From: Flavobacterium sp.
GTDB lineage: Bacteria > Bacteroidota > Bacteroidia > Flavobacteriales > Flavobacteriaceae
Assembly: GCA_005792865.1 (NCBI GenBank)
Contig: SXQR01000102.1
Span: 1 to 9,296, forward strand
DNA length: 9,296 nt
Reading direction: 5' to 3'
Numbering within the stretch: position 1 is the first letter of the stretch; each line of letters starts with the position of its first letter. The position numbers and the translations under genes were made by a program. The notes under the pieces were generated by a model. The model did no database searches. It was not told where the DNA came from and was given only the letters and a program-made list of their open reading frames with translations. This document shows, one piece after another, positions 1 to 5,515 of the stretch.

Positions 1-2
1 AC

Positions 3-728
3 CGCGTCGAGCTGGTCTCGCCCGTGCAGCCGCAACTCCTGAAATACACGGTGGTGAACAGCTATCCGCACGACATCACCGCCTTTACCGAGGGCCTCGA
101 GTTTTACCGCGACACCCTGATAGAGTCCACTGGCCAGAACGGAAGTTCGTGGTTCCGCAAATACGATTACAAGACCGGAAAGGTCCACAAGCAGGTGGAT
201 TTGGACCGCCGCTATTTTGGCGAGGGCATCACCGTGATCGGTGACCAACTTTTCCAATTGACCTGGCAGGACAAGACCGGGCTTATCTACAATGCCGGAA
301 ACGGAAAACTGATCAAAACCTTTCCATACGACAAAAACATCGAGGGCTGGGGCATGACAAATGACGGGAAATTCATTTACCATTCGGACGGCACCGAAAA
401 GATCTGGAAAATGGACCCCGCCACCCAAAAGATGGTGGATTACGTCAACGTGTATTCGGGGGCGAGCAAGATCAAGAGCATCAACGAACTGGAGTGGATC
501 GAGGGCAAGATTTACGGGAACATCTGGCAAAAGGATGCGATTGCGGTCATCGATCCGGCCACGGGTTCGGTGGAAGGCGTGATCAACCTCGCCGACCTGC
601 GCAAGGAGCTCAAAAACCCGCAGTCGGAAGTGCTCAACGGCATCGCCTACAACGCAAAGACCGGAACGATTCTGGTGACCGGGAAGCACTGGGACAAAAT
701 GTTCGAGATCCGCGTTAGCGCCCCATAA
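3..728 (+). CDS. Glutaminyl-peptide cyclotransferase (plant/papaya-type), 5' end cut by window edge
   Basis: The family converts N-terminal glutamine of peptides to pyroglutamate with release of ammonia; bacterial members are usually exported. The reading frame is open from base 3, and the codons before the GTG at 24 (R-V-E-L-V-S-P) continue smoothly. The gene therefore almost certainly starts outside the window, and GTG at 24 is not its true start. Counting from that GTG, the family blocks appear in order: FTEGL (21-25, usually FTQGL), ESTG (34-37), FGEGI (65-69), then LTW, EGWG, SDGT, NELEW, GNIW, LNGIA and TGKHW near the end. This is the repeated pattern of the five-bladed propeller of papaya-type glutaminyl cyclase (PF05096). 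The visible part covers essentially the whole catalytic domain, so what is missing is probably the signal peptide and any N-terminal extension. The stop is TAA at 726-728. No hairpin terminator follows. Confidence 0.9.
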   Translation, partial: RVELVSPVQPQLLKYTVVNSYPHDITAFTEGLEFYRDTLIESTGQNGSSWFRKYDYKTGKVHKQVDLDRRYFGEGITVIGDQLFQLTWQDKTGLIYNAGNGKLIKTFPYDKNIEGWGMTNDGKFIYHSDGTEKIWKMDPATQKMVDYVNVYSGASKIKSINELEWIEGKIYGNIWQKDAIAVIDPATGSVEGVINLADLRKELKNPQSEVLNGIAYNAKTGTILVTGKHWDKMFEIRVSAP

Positions 729-814
729 CTTAAACGGGCGTTAATTCGCGCGCGTATTCCCCATATTTATCTTAACGGCCATACTACGGCGCCAAATTTT
801 GGGTTCTCACACCG

Positions 815-1645
815 ATGAAAACCCTCTTGGCCATGATCGTCGTCTGCCTCACCGGTTGCAAACGCGCATCGGCCCCCGAAATTTTACCGGAAAAGAATAT
901 GACCAATATCGCCTATGGAAATTTGCCCGGCCAGGTAATGGACCTCTACCTCCCCGAGGGCAGGTCATCCACTACCAAAACCATTATACTGGTGCACGGC
1001 GGCGGATGGAGCGGCGGTTCGCGGCGGAACCTGGATTACCTCCTGCCTTCCTTGCGCCGGCATTTTCCCGATGCCGCCTTTGCCAACGTTGATTACCGGC
1101 TGGCCACCGCGGCGAGCCCGGCCTTTCCAAAACAGGTGGATGACCTGGCGGCGGTGATCAAATATCTGTGCGAAGCCGATTACGGCATCTCTGAAGAGTT
1201 TGCGTTCATAGGTGCCAGTGCCGGCGCGCACCTGGCCCTTCTCTACTCCTACCGGTATGACGTGGCCAAGCGAATCCGCGTAGTTGCGTCCATTGTTGGC
1301 CCAGTGGATTTTACCGATCCCGCCTATACCTCAAGCCCGTATTTCCATTACGGATTGTCGCCCCTTGTCGGGCCTGCGGCGAAAAGGCCGCACCCGGAAT
1401 CATATCTCCCGGTTAACCCCGCGGCCCACGTGACCCGCAAGTCGCCGCCTACCATCCTGTTCTACGGCGGCCAGGACCCGCTAATCCCCGCTTCACAGGG
1501 CCCTCGGCTGAAGGAAAAGCTGGACGGGGCGGGCGTCGCTTCGGAACTGCATGTTTACCCCCGCGGCGGCCATGGGAACTGGGACGAGGCCACTACCCGG
1601 CACATGGGCGAAAACCTTGCGGCATTTTTCCATCGGTACCTTTAA
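815..1645 (+). CDS. Alpha/beta hydrolase lipoprotein (esterase/lipase or carboxylesterase-like, HGGGW type)
   Basis: The 276-residue protein begins with a short hydrophobic segment and a lipobox, L-T-G-C with Cys15, so it is predicted to be an envelope-anchored lipoprotein. The catalytic pieces of an alpha/beta hydrolase are visible. HGGGW (61-65) forms the oxyanion hole. GASAG (133-137) carries the nucleophile Ser135. The likely acid is Asp221 in GGQDPLIP, and the likely base is His253 in GGHGNW. The spacing and the HGGGW motif resemble the hormone-sensitive-lipase/carboxylesterase branch (BD-FAE/esterase-like). The substrate cannot be read from sequence; short-chain or acetylated esters are likely. 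The ATG at 815 is preferred because the signal peptide and lipobox follow it directly. It lies 86 bp after the cyclotransferase stop and 71 bp before the DNA glycosylase, all on one strand, so co-transcription is possible. Confidence 0.88.
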   Translation: MKTLLAMIVVCLTGCKRASAPEILPEKNMTNIAYGNLPGQVMDLYLPEGRSSTTKTIILVHGGGWSGGSRRNLDYLLPSLRRHFPDAAFANVDYRLATAASPAFPKQVDDLAAVIKYLCEADYGISEEFAFIGASAGAHLALLYSYRYDVAKRIRVVASIVGPVDFTDPAYTSSPYFHYGLSPLVGPAAKRPHPESYLPVNPAAHVTRKSPPTILFYGGQDPLIPASQGPRLKEKLDGAGVASELHVYPRGGHGNWDEATTRHMGENLAAFFHRYL

Positions 1646-1716
1646 ATATAAGCCGAACCGGTAAACCTGTAAGATAATATCCGGCCGCGGAAACGACCTT
1701 TGGAAAAAATCCCAAA

Positions 1717-2442
1717 ATGCCCGAAGGACCCAGCATCGTCATACTCAGGGAAGAAACGCAGCGGTTTGTGGGCGCCACGGTGCAGCGCGTCGCGGGAAAT
1801 ACCCAGGAAGACGTCAAACAATTTAGCGGCCGCGGGATCACCGCCGTAAAGAGCTGGGGCAAACACTATCTCATCCTATTTGGTGAGCGGGCGATCCGCA
1901 TCCATTTCATGCTGTTTGGCTCCTATCGGATCGATGAGCCCAAGGCCTCGCCGCCGCGGCTGAGCCTGTGTACCGACAGGGGCGACCTGCACTTCTATGC
2001 GTGTTCGGTCAAGGTCGTGGAAAATCCCGAGAAATCGTATGACTGGCAGGCCGATGTGATGAATCCACGATGGAATCCCCGTGCCGCGATGAAGAAACTC
2101 AAGGCCGTGCCCGAAATGGAAATCTGCGATGCGCTGCTGGATCAGGAAATCTTCTCCGGAGTGGGCAACATCATCAAGAACGAGGTTTTGTACCGCGTGC
2201 GCGTCCATCCCGAATCGCTGACGGGAAAAATCCCGATCGCCAAACTCAGATCGATCGTCGCCGAAGCCCGCACCTACAGTTTTGAATTCCTGGAATGGAA
2301 GAAGAAGTTCGAGCTCAAGAAGCATTGGCTCGCGCATACCAAAAAGAAATGTTTGCGCTGCGACCTGCCGATCTACAAAAAGATCACCGGAAAGAAAAAG
2401 CGCCGCAGCTTCTTTTGCACGAATTGCCAGAAATCATATTGA
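1717..2442 (+). CDS. Fpg/Nei-family DNA glycosylase/AP lyase (endonuclease VIII-like)
   Basis: This 241-residue cytoplasmic enzyme belongs to base-excision repair. The family removes oxidised bases and cleaves the abasic site by beta,delta-elimination. The N-terminus MPEGPS supplies the catalytic Pro2 (Schiff base) and Glu3 once Met is removed, which fixes the start at 1717. Lys49 in SWGKHYLI matches the conserved catalytic lysine of the N-terminal domain. The helix-two-turn-helix region is about 133-165, with DALLDQEIFSGVGNIIKNE at its core. The C-terminus has a four-cysteine zinc finger (Cys212, Cys215, Cys234, Cys237) with the expected Arg in the RRSFF segment (229-233). It is slightly shorter than the roughly 260-270 residues of E. 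coli Fpg and Nei but has every catalytic element. Sequence alone does not settle Fpg versus Nei preference, so no gene symbol is given. Its TGA directly abuts the stop of the opposing gene. Confidence 0.93.
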   Translation: MPEGPSIVILREETQRFVGATVQRVAGNTQEDVKQFSGRGITAVKSWGKHYLILFGERAIRIHFMLFGSYRIDEPKASPPRLSLCTDRGDLHFYACSVKVVENPEKSYDWQADVMNPRWNPRAAMKKLKAVPEMEICDALLDQEIFSGVGNIIKNEVLYRVRVHPESLTGKIPIAKLRSIVAEARTYSFEFLEWKKKFELKKHWLAHTKKKCLRCDLPIYKKITGKKKRRSFFCTNCQKSY

Positions 2443-3099
2443 TTATTCGCCGGTCTCGCGATATGGCGCATCAACGGGCTTGGATTGCGGCGAACCCTTT
2501 TGGCGGAGATAGATGGACAGCACCACGATGGCCACGATGGAAAGGAACTCGCTTTGCCAGTTCTGGAAGGACTCGAACCAAAACCTGGATTCGCCGAGGT
2601 AATCCCAGCCGGTTTTCGCAGGTTCGCCCTTGAGTGCGAGCAAGGTGTTTTCATCGGCGAGGCTACCGCGGAAATGGAGCCAGGCCGAAACAATGAACAT
2701 CGCCATCAGCACCAAAGTCAGGGAATGCTGGTATAAGGCCAGGACGACACCCCCTTTCTTTACCGGCCCGGGGGCGCCTTTTTTCCGGGGGCTGGGCTTG
2801 CGGTCAACGGCATCGGTACCGTCAAATTTCTTGGATTCGGAGGAGCCTTTCTGATACAGGAATATCGTGAACCAAACAAAGAGTGCCATCTGCAGGAATT
2901 CACTTTCCCAATTCTCAAAAGTGGATTGTACAAAATGGCCCGACGTAACATATTGCGCAACCGGAATTTCCCCTCCTCCCCTTTCGCGCAGTTCCTGGTT
3001 GTACTGATCGTGCCCTGTAATGTACTGGCCCACGAGGGATGCCGCAAACAGGAAAAAGAAGACCAGCGCCAAACTGTTGTTCCAAATGATCTTTCGCAT
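2443..3099 (-). CDS. DUF6766 family integral membrane protein with internal duplication
   Basis: The 218-residue protein has four predicted membrane segments (about 9-28, 68-82, 126-143, 185-198). It matches what I remember of the DUF6766 family, of unknown function. It consists of two homologous halves. The first (9-90) contains SGHFVQSTFENWESEFLQ and ends LYQKGSSESK. The second (126-207) contains SRFWFESFQNWQSEFLS and ends LRQKGSPQSK. A basic, Pro/Gly/Lys-rich linker at about 91-118 joins them. The shared F-x-N-W-x-S-E-F-L core followed by a hydrophobic stretch and Q-K-G-S suggests that each half forms a two-helix hairpin. The start is ATG at 3099 on the minus strand. A TAACTTTA box lies 11 bp upstream. 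The gene is divergent from the response regulator and convergent with the glycosylase, with no bases between the two stop codons. No biochemical role can be assigned. Confidence 0.85.
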   Translation of the reverse strand: MRKIIWNNSLALVFFFLFAASLVGQYITGHDQYNQELRERGGGEIPVAQYVTSGHFVQSTFENWESEFLQMALFVWFTIFLYQKGSSESKKFDGTDAVDRKPSPRKKGAPGPVKKGGVVLALYQHSLTLVLMAMFIVSAWLHFRGSLADENTLLALKGEPAKTGWDYLGESRFWFESFQNWQSEFLSIVAIVVLSIYLRQKGSPQSKPVDAPYRETGE

Positions 3100-3109
3100 G
3101 TTTTTACTT

Positions 3110-3117
3110 TAAAGTTA
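3110..3117 (-). promoter_or_regulatory. Putative -7 box (TAACTTTA) of the DUF6766 gene
   Basis: On the minus strand the sequence reads TAACTTTA, one mismatch from the Bacteroidota -7 consensus TAnnTTTG, 11 bp before the start codon. No clear TTTG -33 box is seen at 19-21 bp. An inverted repeat, TTTAAC-GGCT-GTTAAA (3129-3144), lies just upstream. The same octamer precedes two other genes in this window, which raises confidence, but transcription from here would leave only a very short leader. Confidence 0.35.
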
Positions 3118-3128
3118 CGATGCACGGC

Positions 3129-3144
3129 TTTAACGGCTGTTAAA
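3129..3144. repeat. Short inverted repeat upstream of the DUF6766 gene
   Basis: Perfect 6-bp arms TTTAAC and GTTAAA flank a 4-nt GGCT centre, between 30 and 45 bp upstream of the DUF6766 start. It sits where the -33 region of that gene's promoter would be, so it could be an operator. It is short and AT-rich, so chance is a real alternative. Confidence 0.25.
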
Positions 3145-3166
3145 AAATGGCCAATTGGAAAAATTT

Positions 3167-3325
3167 ATGAAGAGGACTTCTAAAATGTTCAAATTATTGT
3201 TTTTCAGGGCGTTTAGGAAATTGGATCACACAAAATTCATATATTATTTAACAGTTGTTTATCCGGTTGAAATTTTGATAGCTGCCGGATTTTGGATTAT
3301 TATTTCATATTACTTACATTTATAA
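3167..3325 (+). CDS. Possible small membrane protein (52 residues), doubtful
   Basis: An uninterrupted ATG-to-TAA frame in the AT-rich gap before the response regulator would encode 52 residues. The first 24 are strongly basic (KRTSK, FRAFRK), and a hydrophobic stretch at about 28-52 (VVYPVEILIAAGFWIIISYY) looks like one membrane helix. This positive-inside single-span layout is typical of real small membrane proteins. Against it, the third codon positions are A/T-rich, unlike every neighbour. T-rich DNA also favours hydrophobic codons by chance, and the best promoter of the next gene (3291-3322) lies inside its 3' end. I recognise no family. It is listed as a candidate only. Confidence 0.25.
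   Translation: MKRTSKMFKLLFFRAFRKLDHTKFIYYLTVVYPVEILIAAGFWIIISYYLHL
3291..3322 (+). promoter_or_regulatory. Bacteroidota-type promoter of the response regulator
   Basis: TTTG at 3291-3294, a 20-bp spacer, then TACATTTA at 3315-3322. This fits the Bacteroidota primary sigma factor consensus, TTTG with about 19-21 bp to TAnnTTTG, with a single mismatch at the last base of the -7 box. The -7 box ends 24 bp before the ATG at 3347, leaving a plausible short leader. It is the best two-element promoter I see in the window. Confidence 0.55.
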
Positions 3326-3346
3326 AATATTTAGACACCGGACAAA

Positions 3347-3799
3347 ATGAACAATACCAAAGCGACGATCGAAGTTCTCCTGGTCGATGATGATGCCGAC
3401 GATCGTAACACTTTTAGCGATGCACTCAGCGAATTGAAGATACAGACCCACCTCCACATGCTGGAAGATGGACGAAACCTGTTGGAATACCTGGAGAACC
3501 CTGATAACAAGATGCCCGACATCCTGTTCCTCGACCTTAACATGCCGTATAAATCGGGGGTTGAATGCCTGATGGAAATCCGGCAGCATCCCAAGTACAA
3601 TGACCTGTCGATTGCGATCTATTCCGCTTCGTCCACCGACAAGGACATTGAGGAAACCTTTATCAACGGGGCCAACATCTACATCAAGAAGCCCAACAGC
3701 TTTGCGCAGCTCAAGAAGGTCTTGAGCGATGTGGTCAATATGAATTTCCAGTTCCACAATTCGGGGCTCAACAAGGAGACGTTCCTGTTGAACATCTGA
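3347..3799 (+). CDS. Single-domain response regulator (CheY/Rcp1-like receiver)
   Basis: The 150-residue protein is a receiver domain with no output domain. LLVDDD (11-16) supplies the acidic Mg-binding pocket. Asp63 in LFLDLNMP is the phospho-acceptor. Ser93 in IYSAS fills the conserved Thr/Ser position, and Lys115 in IKKP is the conserved lysine. The DADDR start and overall length resemble the Rcp1-type receivers that serve hybrid kinases or phytochromes, acting by phosphotransfer or protein-protein contact rather than DNA binding. No histidine kinase is encoded nearby, so its partner is elsewhere (orphan regulator). It has its own promoter (3291-3322) and its own terminator (3832-3870), so it is probably monocistronic. 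A short tail (about 130-150) follows the receiver fold and has no recognisable motif. Confidence 0.93.
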   Translation: MNNTKATIEVLLVDDDADDRNTFSDALSELKIQTHLHMLEDGRNLLEYLENPDNKMPDILFLDLNMPYKSGVECLMEIRQHPKYNDLSIAIYSASSTDKDIEETFINGANIYIKKPNSFAQLKKVLSDVVNMNFQFHNSGLNKETFLLNI

Positions 3800-3831
3800 G
3801 CACTGGCATAGCAGGAAACTTTTAATATTAT

Positions 3832-3876
3832 AAAATTCCGCATGAAAGCTGCAAGGCCATGCGGAATTTTCTTTTG
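3832..3876 (+). terminator. Intrinsic terminator of the response regulator gene
   Basis: Perfect 13-bp arms, AAAATTCCGCATG (3832-3844) and CATGCGGAATTTT (3858-3870), flank a 13-nt loop, and T-rich sequence (CTTTTG) follows. It begins 33 bp after the TGA of the regulator. Because both arms carry A/T tails, it could also stop transcription from the other direction. The ATG inside the left arm (3842) belongs to this hairpin and not to the next gene's start. Confidence 0.8.
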
Positions 3877-3884
3877 TAGCTTTA
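3877..3884 (+). promoter_or_regulatory. Putative -7 box (TAGCTTTA) of the reductase gene
   Basis: TAGCTTTA lies directly after the T-tract of the preceding terminator, ending 14 bp before the ATG at 3899. It matches TAnnTTTG except at the last base. No TTTG is present at the expected -33 distance because that region is the terminator stem, so support is modest. Confidence 0.35.
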
Positions 3885-3898
3885 ACCAAAATCACCTT

Positions 3899-4795
3899 AT
3901 GAAACACGATTTTGATGTCGCCATCGTGGGCGGGAGCATCGCGGGACTATCGGCAGCAATGACGTTGGGAAGATCCCTGAGGCGCGTCGGTGTTTTTGAC
4001 AGCGGTAACGCCTGTAACCGATATGCGCCGCGATCCCACAATTTCATTACCTGCGACGGGAAGCAGCCGGGCGAGATCGTTTCAACCGCGCGGGAAGAGG
4101 TCGCGAAATACGAAACCGTCTCCTTTCACGACATTGAGGTGACCGGCGTTGAAAAAACAGATCGCGGGTTCATAATTTTAACGTCGGATCAGGAATTTTC
4201 GGCAAAAAGATTATTGCTTGCAACGGGATTGAAAGATAACCTGCCCGATGTGCGGGGCTTTGGCGATTGCTGGGGCATCTCCATCCTGCACTGCCCCTAT
4301 TGCCACGGATACGAATGCCGCAACCAGCGCACGGGGATCATCGCCAACGGCGAGGCCGCCTACCACCTGGGAACGCTTATCAACAACTGGACAAGGGACA
4401 TTACGGTGCTCACCAACGGTGTCTCGGAATTGCGCAATGAAGAAAGGGAAAAACTGGCACAACTGGACATTGACGTGATCGAAAAGGAAATCGCCGAAAT
4501 CCGGCATTCGGGCGGCAGGGCCGATGCCGTCTTTTTTACCGATGGAACCTCCGAACCCATCCGGCACTACTACGCTTCCATCCCGTTCGAACAGCAAAAC
4601 GGGCTCGCTGAATCCCTGGGCTGCAAGATGACCGGGCACAGCCACGTCGATGTTGACGATGAGCAACGCACCAGCATAGAGGGTGTTTACGCGGCGGGGG
4701 ATTGTACGGCGCAGGCACGCGCGATCTCGGTGGCGGCCGCATCCGGCACCAAGGCCGGATTCACCATCAACGTAGAATTGATCCTGAAAGATTAA
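3899..4795 (+). CDS. Thioredoxin-reductase-like FAD-dependent pyridine-nucleotide-disulfide oxidoreductase
   Basis: The 298-residue flavoprotein has the thioredoxin reductase layout. The N-terminal FAD-binding fold has VGGSIAGLSAA (10-20) and the second FAD contact LLATG (106-110). The redox pair Cys132/Cys135 sits in CPYCHGYE, followed by the second nucleotide domain (about 140-240). The C-terminal FAD motif is GVYAAGDCT (262-270). The likely reaction is electron transfer between FAD and a disulfide or dithiol. The active site is CPYCHGYE rather than the CATC of classical TrxB. The second domain has ANGEAA (149-154) in place of a clean GxGxxA, and I see no HRR-type basic motif for the NADPH phosphate. 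This places it with the broad TrxR-like/GliT-like group rather than standard TrxB. The start is ATG 3899 because MKHDFDVAIVGG is the family's normal N-terminus. An in-frame ATG at 3842 lies in the terminator stem. No thioredoxin gene is adjacent. Confidence 0.87.
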   Translation: MKHDFDVAIVGGSIAGLSAAMTLGRSLRRVGVFDSGNACNRYAPRSHNFITCDGKQPGEIVSTAREEVAKYETVSFHDIEVTGVEKTDRGFIILTSDQEFSAKRLLLATGLKDNLPDVRGFGDCWGISILHCPYCHGYECRNQRTGIIANGEAAYHLGTLINNWTRDITVLTNGVSELRNEEREKLAQLDIDVIEKEIAEIRHSGGRADAVFFTDGTSEPIRHYYASIPFEQQNGLAESLGCKMTGHSHVDVDDEQRTSIEGVYAAGDCTAQARAISVAAASGTKAGFTINVELILKD

Positions 4796-4972
4796 AGGTG
4801 CAACATGGCGCTCCCTACGCTGCGCATCCGCCAAAAAGCGAGTTTGGCCTGCATCGAAAGTTTGTAGGCAATGATCCGAAAGGGTAAAGTTAATTTCATG
4901 GCATCGGGCTTTTATGCAAAATTGCATCGGCGCGCCGGCTTGCCCGTTACAACTTTTTGCCCGGTGATTACA
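4796..4972. other. Convergent intergenic gap
   Basis: This is 177 bp between the 3' ends of the reductase and the DUF1801 gene. I see no good T-tailed hairpin and no convincing ORF. It contains a 7-bp direct repeat GCATCGG (4901-4907 and 4924-4930), a 10-bp palindrome CGGCGCGCCG (4928-4937), and a minus-strand TAACTTTA (4885-4892) identical to the box upstream of three genes here. A minus-strand frame from ATG 4854 has only 20 codons and is not called. Confidence 0.5.
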
Positions 4973-5419
4973 TTATTTCCGCACAAAACTGCTTTCATAC
5001 AGGGAAATCCATTCCTGCGGCGTCATCTTTTGGGCGAGTTCACCAATCAGGTCGAGCGGCATGTTCTCGGGCTTTTTGAACCGCACGCAGCTCTTTCCCA
5101 TATCGAGTTTTCCCTTGACACGGGCCGCATACTGCGAGGTGAACCACTCGAGCATTTCGGGGCTGGCGTAAATGCCCATGTGGTAGAGCGCGATGAAGTT
5201 CTTTTGGGAGGCGATACTGATAAAGGGCAATGGCTGCTGCGGATTGCAATGATAACCCTTTGGATAAAGGCTGTGTGGCACGGCGTAGCAGACCATGCCG
5301 TAGCTGATGGTCTCCGAGAATCCTTCGGGAAGGTTTTCCCTGATCGCGGCACGAAGCGCTTCCATGTGTGGCCGGCGGTCCTCCGGCAACGCGTCAAAAT
5401 ATTCCTGTGGTGTAGTCAT
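4973..5419 (-). CDS. DUF1801 (YdhG-like) domain protein
   Basis: The 148-residue soluble protein carries the DUF1801 fold seen in YdhG-type proteins, some annotated as iron chaperones, though its own activity is unknown. Typical features are: an N-terminal Y-F-D-A-L-P-E-D-R-R segment leading into a helix; ETISYGMVCY (family I-S-Y-G-M-P); then FISIASQKNFIALYHMGIY, matching the family's central strand pair; and a C-terminal CVRFKKPENMPLDLI segment. I chose ATG 5419 (MTTPQEYF). A TTG three codons further upstream (5428) is in frame but adds nothing conserved. There is no signal peptide or membrane segment. The gene is divergent from the small secreted protein and convergent with the reductase. 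Confidence 0.82.
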   Translation of the reverse strand: MTTPQEYFDALPEDRRPHMEALRAAIRENLPEGFSETISYGMVCYAVPHSLYPKGYHCNPQQPLPFISIASQKNFIALYHMGIYASPEMLEWFTSQYAARVKGKLDMGKSCVRFKKPENMPLDLIGELAQKMTPQEWISLYESSFVRK

Positions 5420-5444
5420 TTCCTGCAAAATTAATAAACGCGGT

Positions 5445-5452
5445 TAAAGTTA
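5445..5452 (-). promoter_or_regulatory. Putative -7 box (TAACTTTA) of the DUF1801 gene
   Basis: The minus-strand octamer TAACTTTA ends 25 bp before the ATG at 5419, similar to the spacing of the response regulator promoter. A minus-strand TTTG (5468-5471) lies 15 bp further upstream, which is short for a -33 element. With the copy at 5497-5504 it forms a divergent inverted pair. Confidence 0.4.
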
Positions 5453-5496
5453 GGTTAATCGACCACGCAAAAACGGCTTCGCTCACGCAGTTGCCG

Positions 5497-5504
5497 TAAC
5501 TTTA
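5497..5504 (+). promoter_or_regulatory. Putative -7 box (TAACTTTA) of the small secreted protein gene
   Basis: TAACTTTA ends 11 bp before the ATG at 5516. It is identical to, and inverted relative to, the box at 5445-5452, with 44 bp between them. No TTTG is present at the standard -33 position. Confidence 0.35.
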
Positions 5505-5515
5505 AATAAAAAGCC

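Noticed and set aside
794..801. AAATTTTG as a -7 box for the alpha/beta hydrolase lipoprotein
   Set aside because: It misses the first T of TAnnTTTG and no TTTG lies at the right distance upstream.
1695..1702. GACCTTTG as a -7 box for the glycosylase gene
   Set aside because: It misses the first consensus base and has no matching -33 element; read-through from the upstream hydrolase gene is as likely.
1876..2337. 153-codon minus-strand frame across the glycosylase gene
   Set aside because: It overlaps a gene with complete catalytic and zinc-finger motifs, and its own translation shows no domain.
3320..3907. 195-codon minus-strand frame across the response regulator
   Set aside because: It is antisense to a clear receiver domain and runs through that gene's terminator.
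4211..4927. 238-codon minus-strand frame across the reductase
   Set aside because: It is antisense to the CPYCHGYE and C-terminal FAD motifs of a clear flavoprotein, with no recognisable domain of its own; long antisense frames are expected in GC-rich genes.
4928..4937. 10-bp palindrome CGGCGCGCCG in the convergent gap
   Set aside because: It is a self-complementary GC run with no loop or T-tail, not convincing as a terminator, and common by chance in GC-rich DNA.
5420..5428. TTG start giving a DUF1801 protein three residues longer
   Set aside because: ATG at 5419 is the more usual start and the extra residues (M-Q-E) are not part of the domain.
4871..5434. Long plus-strand frame (187 codons) opposite DUF1801
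   Set aside because: It is the antisense shadow of the DUF1801 gene, whose protein has recognisable family blocks; the plus-strand translation has none.
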